The position numbers were made by a program, and so were the translations under genes. Positions 1-8,576 of a stretch of DNA of 51,656 bases are shown one piece after another. This DNA comes from an archaeon (GTDB lineage Archaea > Thermoproteota > Thermoprotei_A > Marsarchaeales > Marsarchaeaceae). The DNA is taken from NCBI GenBank assembly GCA_021800035.1, contig JAJYZJ010000008.1:1-51656 (forward strand), read 5' to 3'. Positions within the stretch are counted from its first letter, which is position 1; each line of letters starts with the position of its first letter. The notes below the pieces were generated by a model, which saw only the letters and a list, made by a program, of their open reading frames with translations, ran no database searches and was not told the origin of the DNA.

Positions 1-77
1 CATTCCAACTAACAGGACAAGACTCGTTCGCAGGAAAACTGCCGACGACGAGTCGATAATGTCAAGTTCGAAATAAT

Positions 78-164
78 GGGCCCAGAGGGATTCGAACCCT
101 CGACCTCCCGGTATCTGAGATCTGCATATCAGCCGAGCGCTCTACCAAGCTGAGCTACGGGCCC
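78..164 (-). tRNA. tRNA-Ile(GAU) with a 14-nt intron
   Basis: The minus strand folds as a complete cloverleaf: acceptor GGGCCCG/TGGGCCC (one wobble), D-arm GCTC/GAGC, T-arm GAGGG-TTCGAAT-CCCTC. The anticodon stem CTCGG/CCGGG encloses 21 nt instead of 7. The pre-tRNA has a bulge-helix-bulge: a CTGA/TCAG central helix flanked by 3-nt bulges TAT and ATA. Cutting between the second and third base of each bulge removes 14 nt (about 113-126) and leaves loop CTGATAA, anticodon GAU. This is the canonical 37/38 intron position. No CCA is encoded. Confidence 0.93.
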
Positions 165-300
165 TAAAGTTCAATTGCGCCCTTGCATGAATTTAAACGT
201 TCGGCATCATAAAACTACAGAACAGATCTGAAATACCCGTCGGGACCGCCTGAATGAATCCTAATATTATCCCCGATTTAATTTCCTTCGGTGCGCGGTC

Positions 301-603
301 TTGATTAATTCGCTGCGACGTGACGTAATTTATGTCGCCGGCGCACTCGCCGTTGGTGGGGTTCTGCACTTTCTATCAGTATGGGTATATCCACAAACTG
401 TCCTGAATGCTTACACAAGGAGCGAAATAGTCTACTACCCGTTCTATTTTATTCGAGAAACCTATTACGGGAGTAGCTCGGTTCCATTAAGTGGGCCGCC
501 TGAGCTCGATTTTTTGCAGGTCATCGCCGCGATATGCGTAATATATGTTGCTGCAAGAGCGTTGTTAGCTCGACAACGCCGGTCGGCAGCAAAGAGAGTC
601 TAG
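301..603 (+). CDS. Small two-TM hypothetical membrane protein
   Basis: A 100-residue protein I do not recognise. Two hydrophobic segments (about residues 9-30 and 69-88) flank a tyrosine-rich central part with the run YYPFYFIRETYY, and the C-terminus is basic (RQRRSAAKRV). It looks like a small integral membrane protein with an external loop of about 40 residues. The TTG start is supported by the TATA-like GATTTAATTT at about 271-280, some 26 bp upstream, as expected for leaderless transcription. It stands alone between two tRNA genes, so context gives no clue to function. Confidence 0.55.
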   Translation: MINSLRRDVIYVAGALAVGGVLHFLSVWVYPQTVLNAYTRSEIVYYPFYFIRETYYGSSSVPLSGPPELDFLQVIAAICVIYVAARALLARQRRSAAKRV

Positions 604-778
604 TAAATTTCCACTAAGCTGGTTCAATAGACACCGCGCCTAAGCGCGGGTGACCCAGAAATTCGCGCATTTTACCGCTCGATTGCTTGCGTGCTCGGTC
701 CATATTATTGATTTTGCGAAATCGCGTGCCAGGGCTGTGACAGCTTAATAGGTGGCGGATATGACTGCGCATGTCGTC

Positions 779-850
779 GGGCTGGTAGCTCAGTTGGCAG
801 AGCGTCCGCCTCGCACGCGGAAGGTCGCGGGTTCAAATCCCGCCCAGTCC
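779..850 (+). tRNA. tRNA-Ala(CGC)
   Basis: Intronless cloverleaf: acceptor GGGCTGG/CCAGTCC with one G-U pair, D-arm GCTC/GAGC, anticodon stem TCCGC/GCGGA around CTCGCAC (anticodon CGC), T-arm GCGGG-TTCAAAT-CCCGC, discriminator A at 851. No CCA is encoded. The stop codon of the convergent glycosyltransferase gene begins at 852, one base past the discriminator, so the two transcripts end almost back to back. Confidence 0.96.
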
Positions 851-851
851 A

Positions 852-1574
852 CTACCACTCTGGCCGAGTAGACCGCTTAGGCTTCGAGTGTCTCAGATCT
901 AACAGCAAGAGCAAGAAGTTGATGTATTCACGGGGGCTGAGCTTGCTTTTTCCGGACTTTCTCCCTTCAAAAGTATAGGGCACCTCGCACACTGCTGAGT
1001 AGCTCGCTCTAGTTAAGATCTCCACCAAAATCTTGTAGCCTTTTGGCCTAAATTCCACATTTTCTAAGATAGAACGTCGAAACCCAAAATATCCCGACAG
1101 AGGGTCAGAGGTTGATTTCGACGCCGGTAAGACAATGTAGCATAGTTCCTTTGCCCCCCAAGATATGAATTTTCTGAAGACAGACCAGCCCTTTGTCCCC
1201 CCGGGCCGGATATTCCTCGAAGCAACCACTAGATCACAGCCCAGCATTAGCTTTTCCCCTATAGCGGGAAGTACTTCGGGCGGATGCTGTAGGTCCGCAT
1301 CCATAACAATTATGAGGTCAGAAAGTGCTCTGCTTGTTCCCAATAGCACGGCCGAGCCCAATCCAAGTTTGCCTTTTCTGGAGGTCACTCTCACGTTTGA
1401 TGATTCCCTTGCCGCTCTTTCTATCTCTTCTTTTGTTCCATCTGGACTGCCGTCATCTACAAACAACACTTCATAACTCATACTTGAAAGTGCCTTTGCG
1501 ATTCCTGTAACAAGGGGTCGGACGTTCTCCCTCTCGTTGTAAGTTGGAATTACTATTGATATCACGGGGCGCAT
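852..1574 (-). CDS. Polyprenol-phosphate mannosyltransferase-like GT2
   Basis: A 240-residue GT-A fold, family 2 glycosyltransferase resembling dolichol-phosphate mannose synthase (DPM1). It shows the N-terminal nucleotide-binding strand SIVIPTYNE, the DDGSPDGT motif near residue 41, the metal-binding DADLQHPPE near residue 94, and a conserved G/F/K-rich C-terminal part (KGYKILVEIL, GKSKLSP). DPM1 enzymes move mannose from GDP-mannose to a polyprenyl phosphate on the cytoplasmic membrane face, supplying lipid-linked sugar for N-glycans and S-layer glycosylation. There is no C-terminal TM domain, so this is the short soluble type. The exact sugar cannot be told from sequence. ATG start; convergent with tRNA-Ala. 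Confidence 0.85.
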   Translation of the reverse strand: MRPVISIVIPTYNERENVRPLVTGIAKALSSMSYEVLFVDDGSPDGTKEEIERAARESSNVRVTSRKGKLGLGSAVLLGTSRALSDLIIVMDADLQHPPEVLPAIGEKLMLGCDLVVASRNIRPGGTKGWSVFRKFISWGAKELCYIVLPASKSTSDPLSGYFGFRRSILENVEFRPKGYKILVEILTRASYSAVCEVPYTFEGRKSGKSKLSPREYINFLLLLLDLRHSKPKRSTRPEW

Positions 1575-1675
1575 TTCTTGCTCTTTTGTGACGCCTTACT
1601 AACCGCAGTAGATTGGGGCGTGGGGGTCAGCGTGTTTGCAGAAGGAAGAACTAATTAAGCTTCCGGTCTATGACG

Positions 1676-1971
1676 GGGCGTGGCGAGCCACTGGACTGCT
1701 ACCGGACCTTAGGGTCTGAGGACGCTCCGCCCACTGTGTGGGGACGCGGTCCAAGCGGACGCGGGGAGACCTGAGCCTCTGGCACAGAAACGAGACCCCC
1801 GCCGTACAGGATGACGAGGAGCGAGAAGCGAGGACTATGGCGGGGAGATGAAACGGTCAAGTCGCGTGGTGCAAGGGAGAACGCGTCCATGACGCCCACG
1901 GGAGACGCGGGTTTCCCGCTCAGCGAGATGCAGTCTAAAACTCAAGGCGGGCTACCGGTGGCACGCCACAC
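1676..1971 (+). ncRNA. rnpB: RNase P RNA
   Basis: The catalytic RNA of the tRNA 5'-end processing enzyme. A closing P1 helix of about 15 bp pairs 1680-1694 with 1955-1969 (one A/A mismatch and one G-U). The P4 core pairs CCGCC (1727-1731) with GGCGG (1946-1950), and the following GGGCTAC matches the universal 3' conserved region. The signature segments GATGAAACGG (1847-1856) and GGTGCAAGG (1868-1876), and ACAGAAACG (1784-1792), are typical of archaeal type A RNAs. A TATA-like CTAATTAAG at 1651-1659 lies about 25 bp upstream. CR-I reads GAGGACGCTCC instead of the usual GAGGAAAGTCC, which lowers certainty slightly. ORFs read through this region are shadows. Confidence 0.82.
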
Positions 1972-2037
1972 CTGCTTCTCTGAATCGACTCGCTGGTTAA
2001 CTTTATATGCGCTCCTCTCATTTCGCAGGGGATACAG

Positions 2038-2280
2038 TTGACTTCAGCATACGTATTAATAAATACTGAGATAGGCAGCGAGGAAGACGTTCTCAAGGAA
2101 CTCAAACAAATACCGTTGGTCAAGGAGGCACATCTAGTATACGGTGTGTACGACATCGTCGCGCTTGTTGAGGCCCCCGACCTTGATAAGTTAAAAGAGG
2201 CGGTGACCTGGAAGGTCAGGAAGCTCGATAAGGTAAGGTCAACTCTTACAATGATCATAGTTGAGAGAGGGGGTAAGTAA
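2038..2280 (+). CDS. Stand-alone Lrp/AsnC ligand-binding (RAM) protein
   Basis: An 80-residue protein made only of the RAM/AsnC_trans_reg beta-alpha-beta-beta-alpha-beta fold. Visible parts are AYVLINTEIGSEEDVLKEL, the GVYDIVALVE strand-turn-strand, and DKVRSTLTMIIVE. It has no helix-turn-helix. Such SARD/RAM proteins bind amino acids and form oligomers, probably modifying full-length Lrp regulators or acting as a sensor. The start is TTG, with a TATA-like CTTTATATGC at 2001-2010 about 30 bp upstream. Its last 20 nt overlap the TTG start of TiaS, suggesting translational coupling. Confidence 0.85.
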   Translation: MTSAYVLINTEIGSEEDVLKELKQIPLVKEAHLVYGVYDIVALVEAPDLDKLKEAVTWKVRKLDKVRSTLTMIIVERGGK

Positions 2281-3598
2281 GAGCGCCTCCAACCCTGGCC
2301 TTGCACGCGCGCTTTACCACGTAGGCATCGACGACACTGATGATCTGCGCGGAGGATGTACTACATATTCTGCGTATAATGTGATCAAGGAACTGTTCGC
2401 CAACGGTCTGGACGTTGTTGATTTGCCACGTCTTCTGCGACTAGATCCAAACGTTCCCTGGAAGACTCGAGGGAATGCGGCGGTTGGTTTTTCTGTTCTG
2501 GGAGACGGAGAGCAAATTCTTGAGACGGTTAAAACCACCCTAGCCGAGTCCACTAGGGGCCGATATTCGAGCCCCGGCTTGGTTATCGCAAACCGTTGTC
2601 AGCGGGCTAAAATCCGGGGCGTGTTTTCAAGAGCTGAATCTAGACTTCTGGACCCATTTGAATCGTTCGAAATCTTGTCCAGGAGTGGCGCGGTTGTCTG
2701 GGGGAAAAAGCGCAGGGGTTTGATTGGAGCGGCGGCGGCGGCCTGTAATCTTCTTCTTGCGGGGGATTATAGCTATGAGCTCATTGCTTATCGGAGGCCA
2801 GAACTAATTGGCACCCCCAGGAGGGTCTCAGGGTTGAGCGTAGCCAGCATGGATGTAGAATTTCATAGTTCCACCTTTAACAATCTTTCTGGATTTATGC
2901 AATGCGTCGCTCCGCACGGATCCGATCCAGTGCTCTTTGGACTGCGGGGGGAAGACCCGCGCTCGCTGATTCGGGCGATGCCTTTGATCCGGTCGGAAAC
3001 CCCTAGCGGATGGATGATCTTCGTAACCAACCAGGGTACAGATAATCATTATCAGAGCTTGCCCTTGAAGTCTTCCCATCTTGGTGACTCGCTGTCGCTT
3101 TATGGTTCGGTCACTGACTTTCCTCGCATGGTTAAGGGAGGCCATGTGATGATCGAACTGGACTCTGACGGCACGAAAATTACCGCCGTGGCGTTTCGAG
3201 AGACCGGTGTCATGCGTGATGCGGTTGCCGGACTTTCCATAGGAGATAAGGTCATGGTTATGGGGGGAGTTAAGATGCAGCTACCGCCATCACTAAACAT
3301 TGAGAAACTTAAGGTATTAAGAACGGTCCCGAGGGTGATTTTGAGAAACCCCCTTTGCGGCCTTTGCGGTAGGAGGACCAAAAGCGCGGGGAGGGGCCAA
3401 GGCGTTCGGTGCGAGGCCTGCGGCATGGCCTACAAAAACTCCCAGGGCATGATGGTGTTTGTTCCCCAGGGACTCCCCCCCGGACTCTATCTGCCTCCAA
3501 GTTCTTCGATCGGCCACCTAACGAAGCCTCTCGCGCGCTACGGTCGGGAGAAAAGAGGGAGAGAGTTCCGTCTGCGCCGGTTTTCCCTCTTCAATTAG
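2261..3598 (+). CDS. tiaS: tRNA(Ile2) 2-agmatinylcytidine synthetase
   Basis: TiaS joins agmatine to C34 of the CAU-anticodon tRNA-Ile2 using ATP, so that it reads AUA. The N-terminal TCKD kinase-like region carries GIDDTDDLRGGCTTY (about 22-36). The FLD region follows. Then comes an OB-fold (about 290-350, from VTDFPRMVKGG) and a zinc ribbon with Cys pairs near 364 and 383. Length (445) matches the family. No ATG, GTG or TTG occurs between 2261 and the conserved GIDDTD, so the TTG that overlaps the preceding gene is the only reasonable start. The cognate CAU tRNA-Ile is not in this window. Confidence 0.92.
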   Translation: MREGVSKSASNPGLARALYHVGIDDTDDLRGGCTTYSAYNVIKELFANGLDVVDLPRLLRLDPNVPWKTRGNAAVGFSVLGDGEQILETVKTTLAESTRGRYSSPGLVIANRCQRAKIRGVFSRAESRLLDPFESFEILSRSGAVVWGKKRRGLIGAAAAACNLLLAGDYSYELIAYRRPELIGTPRRVSGLSVASMDVEFHSSTFNNLSGFMQCVAPHGSDPVLFGLRGEDPRSLIRAMPLIRSETPSGWMIFVTNQGTDNHYQSLPLKSSHLGDSLSLYGSVTDFPRMVKGGHVMIELDSDGTKITAVAFRETGVMRDAVAGLSIGDKVMVMGGVKMQLPPSLNIEKLKVLRTVPRVILRNPLCGLCGRRTKSAGRGQGVRCEACGMAYKNSQGMMVFVPQGLPPGLYLPPSSSIGHLTKPLARYGREKRGREFRLRRFSLFN

Positions 3599-3605
3599 TC
3601 ATGGG

Positions 3606-4961
3606 TCAGTTACCTCTTCCCCCTTCTATAGATTTCAACTCTTGCCCGAGGAGCTCAATTGCGCAGTCAATATGGCCTTTTTGGACTATTAATGGGGGGG
3701 CGAACCTAAGAACAGACCTACCAGACCCAATTATAGCAAGTCCGCGCTTCCAAGATCTCAAGAGCAATTCAGCGAGCTCTTTGTCTGCCGGCTCTTTGCT
3801 CTTTGGGTCACGGACTAGCTCAACACCAATCATAAGCCCCTTGCCGCGGACATCACCAATTAGCGGGAAGCGATCTTGCAGCTCAACCAGACGTTGCTTA
3901 AGGTAATCGCCGACGTCAGCTACGTGTTTTAGAATCTTAAGCTCCTTGATTTGGCCCAACACCGCGTTTGCCGCTGAGCACGCAACCGGATTTCCCCCAA
4001 AAGTGCTCGCGTGGGACCCGGGTTCGAGGCCCATCAGATCGTCCCGGCCGAGGAGCACTCCCAGAGGCAGTCCGCCAGCAAGCGCCTTGGCCATAGATAT
4101 GTAATCTGGTTTGACGCCATAATGTTCGATTGCGAACCATTTTCCAGTCCTACCTACGCCGGATTGAACCTCGTCAATTCCCAAAGGTATGTCGTTCGCA
4201 TCCAGTAGTCTCTTGAGCTTGCCAAAGTATCCGTCCGGGGCCGGGACATACCCTCCCTCACCTTGAATTGCCTCTGCTAGAAATAGTGCGGTTTCGTCAG
4301 CCGGGAGGTATTTATCAAAAAGCTGCTCTTGGATATAATCAACGCAATACATGCCGCACGATTCGGGTTCCAGAGCAAAGGGACATCGGTAACAGTAAGG
4401 AAACGGCACATGCTCCACCCCAGGCAAAAGGGGGCCAAACCCCCTCCTTTGCACAGGCTTACTAGCGGTTAACGACACTGCCCCCAAGGTCCTACCATGA
4501 AAGGAACCGGTGAAGGCCAGAATATAAGAGCGCTTCGTGCTCCACCGCGCCGCCTTAATCATGGCTTCGTTCGCTTCGGCGCCGCTGTTTCCGAAAAAGG
4601 CTTTTGTATTTCGTCCTTGTGGCGCGATCTCTGAGAGCTTCTCGGCCAACGCAACTGCAGGCTCGTATAGAAAATCAGTAAACGAGTAATGGGTCAATTT
4701 CCTCGTCTGGGAGATAATGGCCTTAGTGACTTGCGGGTTGGAATGACCCAGCGCCATTACGGCTATACCGGCATTAAAGTCAAGATATTTGTTGCCGTCT
4801 TTGTCGTAAACAAACATGCCTTTTCCTTTTTCTGCAACCATTGGATACCAGCGAGCGAACGACTGCATGACATACCTACGGTCCTGAGAAATCACTTTCT
4901 CCGCTGCGGGTCCAGGTGGTTCAACCTTTATTTCGGGCCAAAACTGCTTATTGTTTGACAA
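3606..4961 (-). CDS. Class III PLP aminotransferase (GabT/OAT-like)
   Basis: A 451-residue fold-type I PLP enzyme. GSFHGRT and GIDEVQSGVGRTG mark the cofactor site, with the Schiff-base lysine at about 292 in SMAKALAGG. A cysteine-rich insertion around 190-206 (CxxC, then CxxxC) is typical of the archaeal subgroup, which includes omega-aminotransferases and amino-acid racemases of Thermococcales. 4-Aminobutyrate or ornithine aminotransferase activity is plausible; the substrate cannot be fixed from sequence. The TTG start gives a normal N-terminus. It is convergent with tiaS (7 nt apart) and sits alone, without succinate-semialdehyde or arginine genes nearby. Confidence 0.85.
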   Translation of the reverse strand: MSNNKQFWPEIKVEPPGPAAEKVISQDRRYVMQSFARWYPMVAEKGKGMFVYDKDGNKYLDFNAGIAVMALGHSNPQVTKAIISQTRKLTHYSFTDFLYEPAVALAEKLSEIAPQGRNTKAFFGNSGAEANEAMIKAARWSTKRSYILAFTGSFHGRTLGAVSLTASKPVQRRGFGPLLPGVEHVPFPYCYRCPFALEPESCGMYCVDYIQEQLFDKYLPADETALFLAEAIQGEGGYVPAPDGYFGKLKRLLDANDIPLGIDEVQSGVGRTGKWFAIEHYGVKPDYISMAKALAGGLPLGVLLGRDDLMGLEPGSHASTFGGNPVACSAANAVLGQIKELKILKHVADVGDYLKQRLVELQDRFPLIGDVRGKGLMIGVELVRDPKSKEPADKELAELLLRSWKRGLAIIGSGRSVLRFAPPLIVQKGHIDCAIELLGQELKSIEGGRGN

Positions 4962-5300
4962 TTGGGCTCTAAGGATTTCGTGCCGCTCTCACAAAAGGCT
5001 TCCTTACTGTTACTAAGCTCGCGGGGCGCAGGCTTGCCTTAAGGGCCAGGGAGGTCAGGGGTCATTGCGCTGTTAATTCTCACGCCGATCTTACAGAAAT
5101 CTAGGGGAAAAAGTCGAAACCAGTTTTCGGTGAGCGAGAAGTAGCGGAGTGTGTCCGTCGGGGGAAGTAGAAATGTTATCGGGCGACCCGACAATATATT
5201 CATGCCGCACCGTTCATAATGTCGGGTAGTCGGCCCCTGCCCGACCAACGCTTAAAAAGCGCTGGGCAACGCGTCCTTCAGGTTGGCTCACGGCTAATGC
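4962..5300. other. Intergenic region with inverted repeats before tRNA-iMet
   Basis: No convincing gene in either strand. A compact inverted repeat TCGGGCGACCCGA lies near 5178-5190 and a second pair (GTCGGG near 5220, CCCGAC near 5240) follows. A TATA-like CTTAAAAAGC at 5251-5260 could drive the initiator tRNA, which starts about 45 bp downstream. Whether the repeats are an operator or an RNA hairpin cannot be told. Confidence 0.4.
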
Positions 5301-5374
5301 AGCGGGGTAGGGGAGCCTGGTTACCCCGCCGGGCTCATAACCCGGAGGTCGATGGTTCAAATCCATCCCCCGCT
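5301..5374 (+). tRNA. Initiator tRNA-Met(CAU)
   Basis: Cloverleaf AGCGGGG/CCCCGCT, D-arm GGGG/CCCC, anticodon stem CCGGG/CCCGG around CTCATAA (anticodon CAU), T-arm GATGG-TTCAAAT-CCATC, discriminator A at 5375. The A1-U72 start of the acceptor and the three consecutive G-C pairs at the base of the anticodon stem identify it as the initiator rather than elongator Met or Ile2. No intron; CCA not encoded. Confidence 0.95.
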
Positions 5375-5534
5375 ATCCCCTATGACACTAGTGTTCCCTA
5401 TAGCCCACTGGTCACCGCGTCACCGCAGTCAGGCTCGAAGCGAATCTCATAAAAAGCTGACCCTACTCGACACTAGTCTTGTCGGACACAGAGTGACCGC
5501 CTCTCTCGTTCGTGCTGCAACAAATCCTGGGGTT

Positions 5535-5867
5535 ATGACTTCGTTTATACGGTCCGACCGACAGTCATGTTCAGTAGCCAGTAACAGATTGGTGAACGGA
5601 ACGCAAAGCGCTCGAGGGCTTTTGCATTCGGTAAGTCGGTGGGTAACTATTGTGGGTGCCGTGGTTATGTTCGTTTTTGTCGCCCTCGGCACTTATCTGT
5701 CCTCCACCCCCGCCTACTCCGGATTCATGCCTTCCTGGGCCGTTCCACCTATAGTTTTCGGGCTGATCTTTACGTGTGCCGGCTTCTCTCTTTACTTGAT
5801 TGGACCCACGCCCGAGCCGGCAGGCGAAGAGGACGACCGAACCACTCAAAAAGAGGCAGACGACTAG
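5535..5867 (+). CDS. Small two-TM hypothetical membrane protein
   Basis: A 110-residue protein I do not recognise. After a polar N-terminus come two strong TM segments: about residues 36-56 (ending FVALGTYLSS) and 70-92 (ending SLYLIGP). The tail is acidic and hydrophilic (EEDDRTTQKEAD), probably cytoplasmic. The reading frame is open back to 5352, but that start lies inside the tRNA; the first ATG clear of it is at 5535, so I chose it. A TATA-like CATAAAAAGC near 5446 is too far for a leaderless start at 5535, so a non-ATG start in between is possible. Confidence 0.5.
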   Translation: MTSFIRSDRQSCSVASNRLVNGTQSARGLLHSVSRWVTIVGAVVMFVFVALGTYLSSTPAYSGFMPSWAVPPIVFGLIFTCAGFSLYLIGPTPEPAGEEDDRTTQKEADD

Positions 5868-6288
5868 CTCTCGCCATCACGTAACCTTCCGACCCTGTCA
5901 GGTGAAGCGTTTCATCGTCGGTTGAATCAAATTTCAATACCTTTCTCCGATTTGCCGGCCCCCGCTTGCGAATCGCATTAGCAATTCTGGGCCGGGACCC
6001 CCCTTCTTCCTGTGGAGACCATTCGGAGCCGAGCGAAATCCCTACTCGGGGATTCGTGGCTTATGTACACTCAGAGTTGGAGTTGAAGGGTAGGGGTGGG
6101 CGTGCGGCCTCCAGTAGTTTGTTATCAACAGTTAAATCGGATAACAGTTGAACCCCTCGCCTTCCACTGCAACAACTCGAGAAACAAATAAACTGATAAC
6201 TACAGCCAATCGTCAACTTCTGAGGGATGCGGTTAAACACAATATCTTATAAACAACGCAGAGTAACCTGCAGTTGCGGGGTTAATTC
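5868..6288. promoter_or_regulatory. Intergenic region: repeats and promoter of the wHTH gene
   Basis: No gene is visible. Near its 3' end is the TATA-like ATCTTATAAAC (about 6243-6253), some 40 bp before the TTG at 6289. An inverted repeat GTTATC (6121-6126) and GATAAC (6140-6145) flanks a 13-bp AT-rich spacer, and a related AACTGATAAC occurs at 6191-6200. These could be binding sites for the downstream DNA-binding protein, an inference from position only. Confidence 0.4.
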
Positions 6289-6684
6289 TTGAGACGGTTC
6301 AGAGTGGAGTACGTAGATTCCAGCGGAAACAAAGTGACTGTCTCCCTTGAGGGGCAGTTTACCAGGGAACGCATTCAGAAGCTTGTAGATACGATTACAG
6401 CTGCGGCCGACGGGGCTGAACTTGCCCGCTACGAACCGAGGCTAGACTCTAGCACCGTGTTCGGAAAACTTGCCTTGCTTATTGAGGAATTCTCCTCAGA
6501 GGAGTGGGTCGCGTCGGCGCTTATTCGAGACGCTTTCAGTAAAAGGTACGGGGAGGATATTTCCCAACCCGTGGTTTCCACATACTTGTCCCGCCTAGTG
6601 CGCGCGGGGCTGGTGGAGAGGAAAGGAGGACGCGCGAACGTTACGTACCGACCCGTTAAATCACAGCCAAGACAATCCCCGTGA
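6289..6684 (+). CDS. Winged-helix DNA-binding protein, unknown regulon
   Basis: 131 residues. The N-terminal 40 or so look like a small beta-hairpin plus helix domain (RFRVEYVDSSGNKVTVSLEG, then RERIQKLVDTI). Residues about 60-125 form a winged helix: a first helix with VFGKLALLIEEF, then EEWVASALIRDAF, a recognition helix around SQPVVSTYLSRLVRAGLVERKG and a wing NVTYRPV. The layout suggests a small archaeal transcription factor. TTG start. It overlaps the convergent DUF2070 gene by 29 nt. Ligand and targets are unknown; the inverted repeats upstream may be its own operator. Confidence 0.65.
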   Translation: MRRFRVEYVDSSGNKVTVSLEGQFTRERIQKLVDTITAAADGAELARYEPRLDSSTVFGKLALLIEEFSSEEWVASALIRDAFSKRYGEDISQPVVSTYLSRLVRAGLVERKGGRANVTYRPVKSQPRQSP

Positions 6685-8383
6685 TGGCCGCGACGGCTAC
6701 GACAAGAATCAGGGCTCTTATACCACGGCTTAAGGCCGCCAGCAGTTCGGAAAGAAAGCTCTCCCCCAACACCCTTACGGAGACCTCGACTTCAATTTTA
6801 TCCAGGATTGCAGGCCGGGATGAGGAGGAGGCAATGCGAGCCGCTTCTAGGCAGGCTCGCATTACGGCCCCTCTAGATACAGCGCCGACTGGAAGATAAC
6901 CCAATCCGCGGGACGCGTTGCCGCTGTTCCAATGGTTGTCAGTTGTCAGAACCTCTGCATATGCAAATCCAGCCCCTGCTAAGGCGCTCCTTATTTGCTC
7001 TGCTAGGCCGCAGACCATATTGTTTCCGTCTACGCATACGAACACGACGCTCTTATCCCCCTTCAGCACCACTGCGGACACCCCCCCCGGACCGATGTCG
7101 CGAGCCTGCAGCGTAACACGACTAGAACCCACCGATTTTATTTCGAGGCGTTCTTCAGACACCTCAGAGAGTGTCAGTATCTTTTCTGCGATCTCTTGAC
7201 CCTGTACATCGGTAAAGAGTGCAGTGTGTTCGTCGCAAAGCCCGTTATGCCTGTCCACGAGATCGCGAGTAGAAGAGCGAAGCTGGCAAACCAGGGTGGG
7301 AAAGTCTTCGGTGTTACCAACTTTACTCGCAAACACGATTTCTGAAGACCCAAACGAGTAGGATGTAACGGAGTATTTTGAATCTGAGACATCTTTACGA
7401 GTCACGTAAGTGGCTGGCACGCCTGTTCGAGTCTTACCAAGTTCCGCCTTGAGAGCCGCGACTACGGCAAGGGTAGATTTTCGTGAGGCAAGGTTATGGG
7501 CGTGATTTGAGGCTCCGTGGAGGACTACGGCGCCAAACTCATCGAGTTCCCGACTCAGGACGGATGGCAGGTCACCGCTGCCCATTCCCCTGGCTGGCCC
7601 AGGGTGTATATACGGAATAATCAGGCTCGCAATTCTCTGCGAATCAGACCTAAAGGTCAATGCCGAGACGCTAACGACGGAATCCGAACCGGCAGCTTCA
7701 GAGAGATTATCAAACTCTAGGGATTGCGGTTCCATCCACGACGTTCCAAAGGCGGTCAGAGCCTCGTTTCCTGACACGCCCCCAACTCTTATACCGCGCA
7801 TATGAAGCAGAAATAGCCAAGGAATTATTGAGAACGCAGCAATTGCTAGCAAGGCCTGGTCTAGACTTGGACTCACAGGAGCAGATAGCAGGTTGCCTAC
7901 TCCCAGGAACAGTGAGGAAACCAATGAAGACTTCAGTCGGCTGCCGAATACAGCGATTTGGGTTGCCGCATACAGAAAACTAAATACTAGGACAATTGGA
8001 TACATTACAAACCGAGAGTAGTTTAGCGCAAGAGTCGATGCCGCACCCCAGAAAACGGCCGAAGCAACTGATGGTACAGCAAGAGACGCAGCCAACAAAA
8101 AGGCCGCCCGCCTCGGTGTCATACGGGGGCTCCCAGAATAGCTTTTTACCACGATCAAAGACAGCAAGTAAAGTCCCAGAGCACTAATGCTCAGTAAGAA
8201 GTGGCCAAACAAACCCGACATGACGAAGGGTACGGCCCACTCCAGGGCGAACAAGCAAGCCGATACTCGGAAGTCCGGGACCTTGATCAAGTACCTACGC
8301 CCAGGGACTAGTCGCAACTCTTGCACTCGCCCCGCATGCTCTCGATGGCAGGGAATAAGCTGAGCGAAGCCGGTACCCCCCAT
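6656..8383 (-). CDS. DUF2070 family membrane protein
   Basis: 575 residues. The first 200 or so contain about six hydrophobic segments (for example FLLSISALGLYLLSLIVV and AFLLAASLAVPSVASAVFWG). A long soluble domain of about 330 residues follows, and a C-terminal TM (LILVVAVAAITGIVLAVI) ends it. The soluble part has the DUF2070 signature IPYIHPGPARGMGSG with VLHGASNHAHNLAS and FVCVDGNNM, rich in His, Asp and Gly and suggestive of a metal-dependent catalytic site. DUF2070 is archaeal and has no established function. It is divergent from nothing and convergent with the wHTH gene; Sec61 beta lies upstream on the same strand. Confidence 0.8.
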   Translation of the reverse strand: MGGTGFAQLIPCHREHAGRVQELRLVPGRRYLIKVPDFRVSACLFALEWAVPFVMSGLFGHFLLSISALGLYLLSLIVVKSYSGSPRMTPRRAAFLLAASLAVPSVASAVFWGAASTLALNYSRFVMYPIVLVFSFLYAATQIAVFGSRLKSSLVSSLFLGVGNLLSAPVSPSLDQALLAIAAFSIIPWLFLLHMRGIRVGGVSGNEALTAFGTSWMEPQSLEFDNLSEAAGSDSVVSVSALTFRSDSQRIASLIIPYIHPGPARGMGSGDLPSVLSRELDEFGAVVLHGASNHAHNLASRKSTLAVVAALKAELGKTRTGVPATYVTRKDVSDSKYSVTSYSFGSSEIVFASKVGNTEDFPTLVCQLRSSTRDLVDRHNGLCDEHTALFTDVQGQEIAEKILTLSEVSEERLEIKSVGSSRVTLQARDIGPGGVSAVVLKGDKSVVFVCVDGNNMVCGLAEQIRSALAGAGFAYAEVLTTDNHWNSGNASRGLGYLPVGAVSRGAVMRACLEAARIASSSSRPAILDKIEVEVSVRVLGESFLSELLAALSRGIRALILVVAVAAITGIVLAVI

Positions 8384-8576
8384 TATTAGTTTTAGACCTG
8401 AGCGGCTCGTTTGCTAGGGGAGGGAATTAAGCGATATCTTATGATACTGTGTCTTGGGGCAAACGCTTGGAGGCCTTCAGAAGGCTGAGAGAGCGGACAA
8501 GAGAACTGGAAGACAACAGCCCCAAGCGGTTCTAAGAAAAGAATCACATACCAAGATTCGAACAGTAGCTACGACA

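Noticed and set aside
1811-2041. Coding frames across 1699-2041
   Set aside because: They lie within the RNase P RNA and reflect its GC-rich stems.
5352-5534. Longer start for the membrane protein at 5535
   Set aside because: It would begin inside the T-arm of the initiator tRNA and add a non-hydrophobic, unlike leader.
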